Assembly: GCF_014931715.1 (NCBI RefSeq)
Contig: NZ_CP063164.1
Coordinates: 1,860,001 to 1,924,000 of the forward strand
Direction: 5' to 3'
Source of the DNA: Sulfurovum indicum
Lineage (GTDB): Bacteria > Campylobacterota > Campylobacteria > Campylobacterales > Sulfurovaceae
Length of the DNA stretch: 64,000 nucleotides
The notes beneath the pieces are model-generated. The model was not told where the DNA came from. It saw only the letters and a program-made list of their open reading frames with translations, and did not search any database. A program made the translations under genes and the position numbers. Shown here piece by piece: positions 29,129 to 37,625 of this stretch. Position 1 is the first letter of the stretch. Each line of letters begins with the position of its first letter.

Positions 29129-29775
29129 ACCTGCTCCTTCAACATCTTCTCATCGAGTCTATATACTGTGTCACACCGGTTTGCCATACTTTCATCATGT
29201 GTAACAAGCAGCAGTGCTGCATCATTTGATCGTATATAATCCATCAGAACATCCATCACCAGTACTGCTGTCTCATTGTCAAGATTCCCGGTCGGTTCGT
29301 CTGCAAAGATAATGCGCGGCTTCTTGCTCAAAACTCTCGCAATAGAGACACGCTGCTGCTGTCCGCCTGAGAGATCACCTATCTTATGCTCCATAACTTC
29401 ATCTATCCCCAGTTTCCTCAAAAGCCCCTCATCTATTGTCTCTCCCGAAAGCATCGTTGCCACTTCTATGTTCTCCAACGCACTCATCCCCTTGAAAAGG
29501 TAATGAAACTGAAAAATAATACCGATATCGTAACGTCTAAGAGCTTCTATGGCTTTCTCGGGCTGTGCATATATCTCTTCTCCAAACAAAAAGACTTCTC
29601 CGCCATTTGGCTTGATAAAAGTAGAGAATATATGTAGCAGAGTAGATTTCCCTGAGCCGCTTCGTCCGACAATTGCGGCACTTTGTGTTGAAGCAAGAGA
29701 AAAATCGATATTTTCAAAGAGTTGTGTATCAAAACCGTGTGAGATCTGCTCCGCTTTCAAAAGAGGTTGAGACAT
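29125..29775 (-). CDS. ABC transporter ATPase, LolD-like
   Basis: This 216-residue ATPase has Walker A GRSGSGKST, signature LSGGQQQRVSIAR and Walker B IIFADEPTGNLDNET. These are typical of the LolD/MacB/FtsE group, which drives lipoprotein release or mechanotransmission. No permease gene (LolC/E or MacB-like) lies beside it; instead a 45-residue membrane protein is coupled to its 3' end. The substrate cannot be stated. Confidence 0.85.
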   Translation of the reverse strand: MSQPLLKAEQISHGFDTQLFENIDFSLASTQSAAIVGRSGSGKSTLLHIFSTFIKPNGGEVFLFGEEIYAQPEKAIEALRRYDIGIIFQFHYLFKGMSALENIEVATMLSGETIDEGLLRKLGIDEVMEHKIGDLSGGQQQRVSIARVLSKKPRIIFADEPTGNLDNETAVLVMDVLMDYIRSNDAALLLVTHDESMANRCDTVYRLDEKMLKEQV

Positions 29776-29813
29776 AGCAAACCTTTTTTATTTTTAAATG
29801 TATTTTAACATAA

Positions 29814-29832
29814 GGGTACCTCTAATCACCCA
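29814..29832. repeat. Solo copy of element-end motif
   Basis: GGGTACCTCTAATCACCCA closely matches GGGCACCTCTAATAACCCC in the arms of the element at 56916-57188. It may be a leftover terminal repeat. Confidence 0.35.
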
Positions 29833-29971
29833 ATATAGACAAAAAAAATATAGCTTCACACTGACAGCAGATTTAAACAGTCAATAATTTTTTTGGATAT
29901 AAAAATAATATTTGGTACAATATGTAAAGTTAATTAACTGCAATGTTGTTTTTATCTACCATAGATTATAC

Positions 29972-29998
29972 TTGACAGAGTAGTATATATACTATAGT
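29972..29998 (+). promoter_or_regulatory. Candidate promoter/operator before cytochrome c'
   Basis: TTGACA (29972-29977) and TATAGT (29993-29998) are 15 bp apart. The 14-bp palindrome TAGTATATATACTA (29981-29994) lies between and over them and could be an operator. Confidence 0.4.
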
Positions 29999-30051
29999 TC
30001 AGATCATATACCGTTCAGCAGCAGCATAAATATAAAAAAGGGGATAAGTTC

Positions 30052-30426
30052 ATGAGAAAGATCATCTTATTGACAACCGTGGTTTCCAATATGGTTTTTG
30101 CCGGAAGTGCAGAGGAGAATGCCCGTATTCAGACTATGCAGAACCTGGAAACTGCATTGGGTATTGTCCAACAGGGATTTATGTACAACAACAGAAGCAT
30201 GATCGCCAACGGGATCAAAAAACTAAAATACAATGCGTCGGATATTCAGTCCTTTAAAATTCCTGGCAAGACGGATTATGCCCAAAGCGAAGCAAAGGCC
30301 ATTGTGTCACTCGCAGATACGATTCTAAAAGATTTTGATGCAAGGGATAAAGATAAAGTTTTGGATAGCTATAAAGAGATTCAGAACAAGTGTATTACCT
30401 GCCACATAATTGTAAGAAAATGGTGA
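30052..30426 (+). CDS. Cytochrome c'-like monoheme protein
   Basis: This exported protein of 124 residues has a signal peptide (MRKIILLTTVVSNMVFAG), a largely helical body and a single heme site CITCH (Cys114, Cys117, His118) close to the C-terminus. That placement is typical of cytochrome c' four-helix bundles, which bind NO and serve in NO tolerance. This fits the denitrification gene island 10 kb away. Its promoter region includes a palindrome. Identity as true cytochrome c' is inferred from layout. Confidence 0.7.
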   Translation: MRKIILLTTVVSNMVFAGSAEENARIQTMQNLETALGIVQQGFMYNNRSMIANGIKKLKYNASDIQSFKIPGKTDYAQSEAKAIVSLADTILKDFDARDKDKVLDSYKEIQNKCITCHIIVRKW

Positions 30427-30445
30427 AATCTTAAATGGGGGAAGA

Positions 30446-30466
30446 GGCAAGGAGAACCTCCTTGCC
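30446..30466. terminator. Bidirectional hairpin between convergent genes
   Basis: GGCAAGGAG-AAC-CTCCTTGCC is a perfect 9-bp stem between the cytochrome c' and tsf stops. There is no strong T run on either side. Confidence 0.6.
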
Positions 30467-30482
30467 AAAAGAGCAATAGGTG

Positions 30483-31538
30483 TTATGCACCCATTTGTTT
30501 TGCAACTTCCGCGGCAAAATCTTCTTCTTCAACTTCGATCCCTTCACCCACTTCAAGACGAGTGAATGTTGTGATCTTCGCTTTACCGTTTGATTTCTCT
30601 TCGAAATACTCAGCAACAGTTTTAGAATCATCCATAACGAATTTCTGATCAAGAAGACACTGCTCTTGGTCCAGTGTCGTGTTGTCAGAGATAAATCTGT
30701 CAAGTTTACCAGGAAGGATCTTGTCCCAGATCTTCTCAGGCTTACCTTCAGCTTTAAGCTCCTCTTTGATCGCCTCTTCAGCCGCTGCGAGCACTTCATC
30801 CGTCAGCTGAGCTCTGGAGATATACTGAGGAATATTCTTCAACGGTTTACCAAGTCTCTCAAGCTCTTCATTCTCTTTTTTAATCGCTTCGATACGCCCT
30901 TTTGTCTCTTCTTCTACGTAAGAAGCATCGAAATCTTTATAAGAGAGTGTCTTTGGTGCCATCGCCGCTGCATGCATTGCGATCTCTCTGAGTACCGGAG
31001 TCATCTTTTCACACGTTTCTACATCATCACACTCAGCCGCGATGATAACACCGTTCTGCCCGTTGGAGTGAACATAACCGCTTACCGCAGTCTTCTCGTC
31101 ACCTTTGATCAATGCGGATCTTCTTACCACAAGGTTCTCCCCTATCGTTGCGATCTGAAGAGAAAGGTACTCAGAGAATGACTGACCATTGATTTCTGAT
31201 GCATTAATAGCTTCAGCATCAGCCAATTCATTGCTGAATGCATGTTCTACCACTTCATTCATCAATGCTTTAAACTTGTCGTTCTGTGCCACAAAGTCCG
31301 TTTGGGAATTGATCTCCACAATAACCGCTTTTGGTCCTTCGACTTTCACACCGATAGCACCTTCAGCAGCCGTTTTGCTTGCTTTTTTCGCAGCAGCACC
31401 GATCCCCTGATCTCTAAGCCACTCAACAGCTTTATCCATATCACCGTCTGCAGCAGCAAGGGCTTTTTTACAGTCCATCATTCCCGCATCTGTCATCTCT
31501 CTGAGTTTTTTGATATCTTTTGGTCCAAAATTCGCCAT
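30483..31538 (-). CDS. tsf: Elongation factor Ts
   Basis: EF-Ts recycles EF-Tu-GDP to EF-Tu-GTP. The 351 residues start MANFGPKDIKKLREMTDAGM and contain MMDCKKAL and the core NSQTDFVAQND. It is longer than the E. coli protein (about 283), as is common in Campylobacterota. It lies 2 bp after rpsB, the usual rpsB-tsf operon. Confidence 0.97.
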   Translation of the reverse strand: MANFGPKDIKKLREMTDAGMMDCKKALAAADGDMDKAVEWLRDQGIGAAAKKASKTAAEGAIGVKVEGPKAVIVEINSQTDFVAQNDKFKALMNEVVEHAFSNELADAEAINASEINGQSFSEYLSLQIATIGENLVVRRSALIKGDEKTAVSGYVHSNGQNGVIIAAECDDVETCEKMTPVLREIAMHAAAMAPKTLSYKDFDASYVEEETKGRIEAIKKENEELERLGKPLKNIPQYISRAQLTDEVLAAAEEAIKEELKAEGKPEKIWDKILPGKLDRFISDNTTLDQEQCLLDQKFVMDDSKTVAEYFEEKSNGKAKITTFTRLEVGEGIEVEEEDFAAEVAKQMGA

Positions 31539-31540
31539 GA

Positions 31541-32530
31541 TTACGCCTCCGCTAGTTCTTTTGCATGTGCTACAGTCTCTTTAAAATCACCTTTAAAGCC
31601 GTACTTCTCTTCCATTACTGAAATTTGCTCATCTGTCATCGCTGCAACATCAGCAAATGAGTGAAAACCTTCACTATTGAGTTTCTCAGCGTATACTTTG
31701 CCTACACCTTTAAGCTTTGTAAGATCATCACCTGCTTTCTCCTCAGCTGCTGTTTCAGGAGCTGCTGCCGCTTCCTCTTTTGCCTCTGTTACCATCTCTT
31801 CTACTTCAGCAGAAGTTGGTGCTTCCTCTACCTCTTCACCCTGTGCTTCAGCATATGCTGCCTTACCTTCGATAATTGCATCAGCCATCTCTTTACAGAA
31901 AAGATTGATAGAACGGATCGCATCATCATTACCCGGGATTGGGAAATCAACCATATCAGGGTCACAGTTCGTATCAAGCGGAGCAACGACTTTCATCCCG
32001 AGTCTTCTAGCTTCTTTTACTGCAATATGCTCTTTAACTGTATCGATAACGAACATCATATCCGGAAGTTTTTTCATATGTCTGAAACCTTCAAGATAAG
32101 AGTTAAGCTTCTCTTTCTTTCTCAAAAGCATCAGTGCTTCTTTTTTGGTAAGAAGCTCAAGCTGGCCATTCTCTTCCATCTGCTCGATGATCTCAAGTTT
32201 TCTGATAGATTTTTTCATAGTCGGATAGTTAGTCAACATACCGCCGAGCCATCTTGTAGCAACGTAAGGCATACCTGCTCTTTCAGCATGTTCTTTAATC
32301 GCCTGTCTTGCCTGTTTTTTTGTTCCTACGAAAAGTACTGTTTGCCCTTCAGCTGCGGCATCTCTTACAACATTATATGTATATTTGAAATATCTAAGTG
32401 TTTTTTGAAGGTCGATAATATAGATGTTCTTTCTTGCTCCGAAAATGAATTTCTTCATTTTTGGATTCCATCTTCTTGTCTGGTGCCCGAAGTGTACTCC
32501 ACACTCGAGTAGGTCTTTCATTGTTACCAT
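31541..32530 (-). CDS. rpsB: 30S ribosomal protein S2 with C-terminal helix-hairpin-helix extension
   Basis: S2 sits on the 30S back and is needed for S1 binding. Residues 1-229 are normal S2 ([54 protein letters not shown]). Residues 230-267 are a Glu/Ala-rich linker. Residues 268-329 form an added domain, [20 protein letters not shown] onwards, that looks like a helix-hairpin-helix module of the kind seen at the ends of some L21 and NADH dehydrogenase chains. Typical S2 is about 240 residues. It is cotranscribed with tsf. Confidence 0.95.
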   Translation of the reverse strand: MVTMKDLLECGVHFGHQTRRWNPKMKKFIFGARKNIYIIDLQKTLRYFKYTYNVVRDAAAEGQTVLFVGTKKQARQAIKEHAERAGMPYVATRWLGGMLTNYPTMKKSIRKLEIIEQMEENGQLELLTKKEALMLLRKKEKLNSYLEGFRHMKKLPDMMFVIDTVKEHIAVKEARRLGMKVVAPLDTNCDPDMVDFPIPGNDDAIRSINLFCKEMADAIIEGKAAYAEAQGEEVEEAPTSAEVEEMVTEAKEEAAAAPETAAEEKAGDDLTKLKGVGKVYAEKLNSEGFHSFADVAAMTDEQISVMEEKYGFKGDFKETVAHAKELAEA

Positions 32531-32637
32531 AATTTTCTCCTTGGTATATAATCATAATAGAACTTTTTCTCTGTAAAAGCTCAGTTAAAAGCATATGCTT
32601 CATCACTAGGTTTAATCCGCTGTAGCCCTCAATGTTC

Positions 32638-32655
32638 ATTCTGAATCATCAGAAT
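32638..32655 (-). promoter_or_regulatory. Hairpin in the rpsB leader
   Basis: ATTCTGA-ATCA-TCAGAAT is a perfect 7-bp stem within a leader of about 180 nt between the promoter and rpsB. AAGCATATGCTT lies further down the leader. Leader autoregulation by S2 is known in other bacteria and is only a possibility here. Confidence 0.35.
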
Positions 32656-32712
32656 TACACAACCGTGCAAGGAATAACTACATGTGTATTTTCCAATCCA
32701 AAATAGAATTAG

Positions 32713-32754
32713 GAACGCGATTATACCGAAATGTTTTTTAAGATTTTATAAAAT
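32713..32754 (-). promoter_or_regulatory. Strong promoter of rpsB-tsf
   Basis: The minus strand has TTTATAAAATCTTAAAAAA, then CATTTCGG, then TATAAT (32726 to 32721), then CGCGTTCC. It differs from the rpsP promoter at only a few positions over about 40 bp. Confidence 0.75.
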
Positions 32755-32761
32755 GATGCAG

Positions 32762-32781
32762 GGTGCGTTTTTCAACGCACC
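32762..32781. terminator. Hairpin downstream of peroxiredoxin gene
   Basis: GGTGCGTT-TTTC-AACGCACC is a perfect 8-bp stem. It separates the bcp 3' end from the rpsB promoter. Confidence 0.55.
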
Positions 32782-32799
32782 ATTAAAGCAGTCTGGCGG

Positions 32800-33270
32800 C
32801 TATCTGTTCTGAAGCTCCTCAAGCTTCGCTTTTACCTCATCAACATGCCCTTTAACCTTCACTTTCTCCCATTTGGCAGCAATCTTCCCGTCAGGGTCGA
32901 TAATAAATGTCGAACGCACGACACCCATGTATTCACGTCCATAGTTCTTTTTAAGCTGCCAGACACCGAATATTTGACACAACTCTTTCTCCTCGTCACT
33001 CAGCAGCGTGATCTTAAGATCTTTCTTCTCTATGAAGTTACGGTGCTTTTTCGGAGAATCCGGACTGACCCCGAGTACAACAGCATTCAGCCCTTCAAAA
33101 TCCGGAAGTGCTGCAGTAAAATCACATGCTTCGGTCGTACATCCCGGGGTATTGTCCTTTGGGTAGAAATAGAGCACGATCCACTTTCCTTTGATATCTC
33201 GAAGACAAATCTCCTCTTCATCCTGATTTGGCAAACAAAAGTCTGGTACAGTGTCACCTACATTCAACAT
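32800..33270 (-). CDS. bcp: Peroxiredoxin Bcp/PrxQ
   Basis: This thiol peroxidase reduces hydrogen peroxide and organic peroxides. The 156 residues contain LYFYPKDNTPGCTTEACDF, with the peroxidatic Cys and a second Cys five residues later, the PrxQ arrangement. SPDSPKKHRNF and a downstream GVVRSTFIIDPDG complete the fold. It is a single-gene unit with its own hairpin. Confidence 0.94.
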   Translation of the reverse strand: MLNVGDTVPDFCLPNQDEEEICLRDIKGKWIVLYFYPKDNTPGCTTEACDFTAALPDFEGLNAVVLGVSPDSPKKHRNFIEKKDLKITLLSDEEKELCQIFGVWQLKKNYGREYMGVVRSTFIIDPDGKIAAKWEKVKVKGHVDEVKAKLEELQNR

Positions 33271-33273
33271 ATT

Positions 33274-33315
33274 AACTCCTCAATTTTCAATTTTTAACTT
33301 TTAATTTTTAATTCT
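33274..33315. repeat. Degenerate tandem heptamer (6 units)
   Basis: AACTCCT CAATTTT CAATTTT TAACTTT TAATTTT TAATTCT lies in the divergent gap between bcp and the 71-residue gene. It is an A+T-rich version of the same 7-bp pattern. Confidence 0.55.
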
Positions 33316-33332
33316 TTCGGTAGTATAGCAAA

Positions 33333-33548
33333 ATGAATACCAAAAAAGAATTATCCAAAAATGAACTGCTCAAAGAGATAGACGAACTGATCGCTTACGG
33401 GAAAGAAGAGCCTACCATTAATCCCGACCTGCTTGCCTTCCTCTCTCAGGATGACCTCATCTCCATCAAGGCAAAACTGCTTGAACGTATCAATATACTC
33501 TCAGATGAAGATAAAGCATGGCTGGAGCAGTTCAAGAAATATGAATAG
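33333..33548 (+). CDS. 71-residue charged helical protein, unknown
   Basis: The product is all-helical and highly charged (MNTKKELSKNELLKEIDELI ... DEDKAWLEQFKKYE) and has no signal peptide or Cys. Its 3' end overlaps the convergent sulfite/nitrite reductase gene by 17 bp. The length, composition and codon pattern look like a real gene, but no family was recognised. Confidence 0.55.
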   Translation: MNTKKELSKNELLKEIDELIAYGKEEPTINPDLLAFLSQDDLISIKAKLLERINILSDEDKAWLEQFKKYE

Positions 33549-35184
33549 CTTTTGTGTCATCCCAAAGTGCATGCATCATCACTTTAATACTCTTTAAGTA
33601 GTTCTCATTGTTCTCAAAGCAGGGAAAACCATTACAACTTTGCAATTTTTTATAAAGTGCTTTTTCAGAAACTCTTTCCAGAGAAGGCGGATCCTGAAGG
33701 TAGAGTCGGGAAAGGAACCAGAGCATCACAAAAAAGGTACTGTATGGGTTCAGATATACTTCACAGAATGCTTCAAAGTCCTCCTTGTCACTCTCTTCAT
33801 ACGCCTCAACGATCACCTCTAAAAGCTGGGAGAGATGCTGTAGAGGTACGGAAGGGAAAATAAGCCGTGCTACAGACTTTCCTCTACTGTATTCAGCTCC
33901 AAGAAAGACCCTTGCCGCTTTCTGTGTCTTGCCGAAAAGGTTAGTGCGCAATCCTACCAGACCAATATCAGCATGATGATGCCGTCCACATCCTTTCAGA
34001 CAACCGCTAAAACCCACCTGTAACTGGTGTTTCTCTATTTTTTCCAAAGGGAGGAAGCTGGTTTCAGATTTGATATCCCAGAGAGAAAGAGCACAATAGT
34101 GACTACCCGCACATGCTGTGATATGTGCTGCGCCTTTGGTTGTTTGAAAAGGTAGGGTATCTGTTTTCAATCCCAAAAGATAGAAATTTTGATCTACCCC
34201 TAAACGTATCTGCAGACCATTGATCCTTGCATACTTCAAAACCTCCTGCAGTTTTGGGAGCTCTACCTTTCCGAATTCGGTCTGCAAGCAGTACCCAAGT
34301 GTACCGTCTTTAAGTGGTTCGAACAGATTAAAAACGCCTTTTTCCATAGATAATAGACCGCCCTCTCTCAGTGTACCATGATAGAAACTTCTGATCTTCT
34401 CAACAAAATCTTCCATACCTGTCTCTGAGATAAGATGAAAAAGTCTCGTTCTAGCCCTGCTTTCGCGAAGCCCATAAGTGACATAGGCTTTGGCAACAGC
34501 TTCGAACATAGCAGGTACCTCCTGGGGCAGCACAAAAATATCTGCCGGCTGTGCCGCTTCAGAGTTCTTCCCGCCCAAGTAGAGGTTAAATCCCCACTCT
34601 TTCTCTTTTTGCGCCAATGCAAAATAGAGATCATTCCCAAAAAAGTGGGTATGTGTTCTTGCTGTACCGCAGATAGCCACATTAAATTTTCTGGGCAGCA
34701 TACCCATCCACTCTGCTTTATCTATAAAAATTTTCTGCATTTTTCGGATCAACGGATAGACTTCCACACGGTTTGCTGTTGAAAAGCCGTCATACGGGTC
34801 GGTAACAATATTTCTAAAATTGTCTGTCAATGTTTGCAGTGTAGTAATCTTCTCTTCCCGGAGCCGCTGCCATACCTGCAGAATATTGGAAGCTGTTAGC
34901 CCATGTAACTCTATCTGTGCTCTGGCTGTCAGCAGCAATTGGAGATGGTGCTCTTTGGCTATCCGGACAATGGTTTCAAGACTCTTCTGTGTTATCCTGC
35001 CGCCGGACACACGTATACGCAGCATAAACTTTTCAGGCATCATCTTGATATTGTATATACCATAGTTCTTCAGGTAGAATCTCTCTTCATCCGTAATCTC
35101 TGTCAAATCCAAAGAAAAGAGTCTCTCTCTGAAGTCATACGGTTTGCACTCCTCTTTGAGACGTTCGATTCTGTTGAGCTTCAT
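33532..35184 (-). CDS. Siroheme [4Fe-4S] sulfite/nitrite reductase
   Basis: This assimilatory-type hemoprotein makes a six-electron reduction of sulfite or nitrite. The 550 residues hold two ferredoxin-like half-domains. The cluster and siroheme ligands are C-x5-C (CAGSHYC) and C-x3-C (CLKGC), separated by about 40 residues. The overall plan resembles ferredoxin-dependent NirA/Sir. Siroheme could come from the NirE and CysG-B proteins also encoded here. Sulfite versus nitrite preference cannot be decided from motifs alone. The protease gene ends 2 bp upstream. Confidence 0.85.
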   Translation of the reverse strand: MKLNRIERLKEECKPYDFRERLFSLDLTEITDEERFYLKNYGIYNIKMMPEKFMLRIRVSGGRITQKSLETIVRIAKEHHLQLLLTARAQIELHGLTASNILQVWQRLREEKITTLQTLTDNFRNIVTDPYDGFSTANRVEVYPLIRKMQKIFIDKAEWMGMLPRKFNVAICGTARTHTHFFGNDLYFALAQKEKEWGFNLYLGGKNSEAAQPADIFVLPQEVPAMFEAVAKAYVTYGLRESRARTRLFHLISETGMEDFVEKIRSFYHGTLREGGLLSMEKGVFNLFEPLKDGTLGYCLQTEFGKVELPKLQEVLKYARINGLQIRLGVDQNFYLLGLKTDTLPFQTTKGAAHITACAGSHYCALSLWDIKSETSFLPLEKIEKHQLQVGFSGCLKGCGRHHHADIGLVGLRTNLFGKTQKAARVFLGAEYSRGKSVARLIFPSVPLQHLSQLLEVIVEAYEESDKEDFEAFCEVYLNPYSTFFVMLWFLSRLYLQDPPSLERVSEKALYKKLQSCNGFPCFENNENYLKSIKVMMHALWDDTKAIHIS

Positions 35185-35186
35185 GA

Positions 35187-36641
35187 CTATTTGGAGGATT
35201 CTCTTCTCAGGTCTTCTGATCTGTCATATTCAATATTATACTTTTTAAGTATCTCATTCTGTTTCTCTGCCGCCTCTTTACGATCGATGATCACCTTGAT
35301 ACCATCATTATCCTCCAGAGAAAAGTAAGGTTCCTGCATATTTTCCATAAGTCTAAAGAACTCTTTGAAATTTTTAAAAGGCTTACCGTTTACCTTATCA
35401 ATCGGCCACATTCCAAAACTATTGTCTCCTCTGCTGATATCAGAAGCAAGTACCTTGAGCAGAACTACGACTTCATCTTTCTCTTTTTCCTGCCATTTCC
35501 CGGCAAGGCAACTGAGTTTCAGGCGGTTACGGCTGCTGGAACGGATGAGATTCCTCGTTAACGGAGAGAATACATATCCACCGTAAATGACATAGGTTGG
35601 CATCACATCATAACGCGTACTCTTGACCAGATACATATCATCTCCCGTCATTGTCAGGGGTACTTCCACCTGCATCGGTTTTTTATCACGGATAATATCA
35701 AACTTTACCTTCTCCCCTATCTGATGCTGATCTAAAAAATAGTAAAAGTCCGTATACTCATGCTGTCTGAATTCTACTGTTCCGTCATTTTCAATATTGT
35801 GTCCGTCAATGGCTGTGATAATATCACCCTCTTTCAGAATACCCACTGCCGGAGAGTCGTAAACAATCTTGGCTATGAGCTTCCCTGTAGTATTGTCATC
35901 CAGCCCGTAGTATCGCCGCATTGCAGGATTCTCCAGTTTCTGGGTACCAAGCCCCAGATCTGCAAAACCGTCATAGTGTCCGTCTTTCATATCATCAATA
36001 AAATGCTTGACCATATTTACAGGCACAAGATAACCGATGTTCTGCGACTTACTGATCACCTGCATCACTACTCCCACTATCTTGCCGCCGGAGAGTGCAG
36101 GACCTCCTGAGTTTCCCGGATTAACCGCGGCATCTACCTGCACTGCAAGGAATGATTCTCCACTGTGTGCATAGACATGATGCTCTACACGTGAAACTAC
36201 ACCTATGGTAGCGGAGAGTGTATGCCCTCCCATCGGGTAGCCATAGACAACGATCTTCTGTTCCACTTCAGGCAATGAACCCAAAGTCAAGGGGGTTACA
36301 CCCTTGAAAAATGCTTTCTCTTCCACCTTCAAAAGAGCAAGGTCCGCCTGGTGGGATACAGCAAAAACCTTGGCGATATAACGTTTACGCTCTCCATAAC
36401 GCTGTACTTCCAGAAATGCCTGGTTTGCTACAACATGGGCATTGGTAAGGATGTATCCGCCTTTTATGATGGCACCGGATCCGGTAGAGCTGCGCATTGC
36501 CGAATCCCAGGGAGAAAGGTAGTTTGGAATTTTGGAAACCGTATATATCTTGACGATCGCCTGTTTGGTCATCTCCTCTTTCGTACTGCCTGCAAAAAGC
36601 AACAAGCTGCCTAAGAGTAAAGTAAGTATTATTCTCATCAT
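35187..36641 (-). CDS. Periplasmic trypsin-like serine protease with PDZ
   Basis: This 484-residue protein has a signal peptide (MMRIILTLLLGSLLLFAGST). The protease domain has NAHVVANQ (His), QADLALLKVE (Asp) and NPGNSGGPAL (Ser), the DegP/HtrA triad. A PDZ-like segment follows (about 250-340, AVGILKEGDIITAIDG), then about 130 residues with a second weak PDZ-like end (FGMWPIDKVNGKPFKNFKEF). It is more divergent than housekeeping DegP, so it is likely a second envelope protease. Confidence 0.85.
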   Translation of the reverse strand: MMRIILTLLLGSLLLFAGSTKEEMTKQAIVKIYTVSKIPNYLSPWDSAMRSSTGSGAIIKGGYILTNAHVVANQAFLEVQRYGERKRYIAKVFAVSHQADLALLKVEEKAFFKGVTPLTLGSLPEVEQKIVVYGYPMGGHTLSATIGVVSRVEHHVYAHSGESFLAVQVDAAVNPGNSGGPALSGGKIVGVVMQVISKSQNIGYLVPVNMVKHFIDDMKDGHYDGFADLGLGTQKLENPAMRRYYGLDDNTTGKLIAKIVYDSPAVGILKEGDIITAIDGHNIENDGTVEFRQHEYTDFYYFLDQHQIGEKVKFDIIRDKKPMQVEVPLTMTGDDMYLVKSTRYDVMPTYVIYGGYVFSPLTRNLIRSSSRNRLKLSCLAGKWQEKEKDEVVVLLKVLASDISRGDNSFGMWPIDKVNGKPFKNFKEFFRLMENMQEPYFSLEDNDGIKVIIDRKEAAEKQNEILKKYNIEYDRSEDLRRESSK

Positions 36642-36651
36642 TTAAAATCCT

Positions 36652-37095
36652 TCAGGAAACCTCTGTATATACTTCTGCATCAACCGTATCAATACCTCTG
36701 GCTTTCGCCTCTTTGGCCATTAAGCCTGTAGCCTGTGCAGTGAGCAGAACCCCCTGCTCATTATAGCATTTTGCCGAACAGACACCACAGCTGGGACTTC
36801 TGTCCTTACCTATAAAAAGGTCGATATCGGAATAGCTGTCAAAAAAATCAACAGCATAGCTGATCACCGGCTCAGACAAGTCATCCCCGGTCTCATTGGA
36901 GATCGCTCTAATGCCCTTTTGTGTCCGGATAAGGTCCATCGTAGGACGAGGGGTTCCAAAAGCGAAATCTTCCGGACAAAAAGGAATCAGTTCTGCCCCT
37001 TCCAATTTCTTCAAAAGTCTGTCATCTCTATTGTCCGTACCGTCATAACGACAGGCCTTACCCAGCAAACAGGCAGAAATGGCAATTTTTTTCAT
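36652..37095 (-). CDS. DUF523 protein
   Basis: A 147-residue member of DUF523 with the motifs SACLLGKACRYDG, FCPEDFAFGTPRP and KDRSPSCGVCSAKCY. The conserved Cys residues suggest metal or Fe-S binding, but the family role is unknown. Its start overlaps the stop of the DUF420-like gene by 1 bp. Confidence 0.8.
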   Translation of the reverse strand: MKKIAISACLLGKACRYDGTDNRDDRLLKKLEGAELIPFCPEDFAFGTPRPTMDLIRTQKGIRAISNETGDDLSEPVISYAVDFFDSYSDIDLFIGKDRSPSCGVCSAKCYNEQGVLLTAQATGLMAKEAKARGIDTVDAEVYTEVS

Positions 37096-37577
37096 CAGAA
37101 TACGAACAGAAGCAGATAGACCCAGATACCTGTCAGAGAGGTCAATACGATCCCTGCAAAGGTACGCAGGCCTGCTTTTTTATGTGATGCAGAACCCACA
37201 CCGGGAAGCACCCCGCCGCGTTTGCTGCTCTTATACGCTCCAAACAGCGTAGAGGTCCATATGCCCAGTGTCAGTACGGCTATGAAAATATGTATTATCA
37301 AAATGACAAAAAGGTAGTCGTGTGCTACCTTGGTATTCTGTACAAATGCCTCATATCCCCCGCCCAAACGTACACCATACTCAAAATAACCTACAACAAT
37401 CAAAGAGAAAACAAAAATGATACTTTGTGTCCATCCATGCAAAGTATAGTTTGCTTTTTGGGCAAAAGTGATCGCTACCCATACCAGTAGCGGCAGTAAT
37501 GCAACAATAAGTGTCACAAAATCCATAAAAAATGGGGCTCTTGTACCTAAAAAACCTGGCTGAAACATATAATCCAT
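37095..37577 (-). CDS. DUF420-like membrane protein
   Basis: This 160-residue protein has four membrane helices and the opening FLGTRAPFFMDFVTLIVALL. Conserved His residues lie in NYTLHGWTQS and KVAHDYLFVILIIHIFIAVL. The pattern resembles DUF420 proteins found near cytochrome oxidase assembly genes. It is linked to the DUF523 gene by a 1-bp overlap. Confidence 0.65.
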   Translation of the reverse strand: MDYMFQPGFLGTRAPFFMDFVTLIVALLPLLVWVAITFAQKANYTLHGWTQSIIFVFSLIVVGYFEYGVRLGGGYEAFVQNTKVAHDYLFVILIIHIFIAVLTLGIWTSTLFGAYKSSKRGGVLPGVGSASHKKAGLRTFAGIVLTSLTGIWVYLLLFVF

Positions 37578-37625
37578 TCTGACTCCTTAAAAAAACCACA
37601 TACTACACAAAAACAGTTAACAAGA

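Noticed and set aside
32394-32639. 81-residue minus-strand frame in the rpsB leader
   Set aside because: It overlaps the start of rpsB in another frame and covers the structured leader; no family features.
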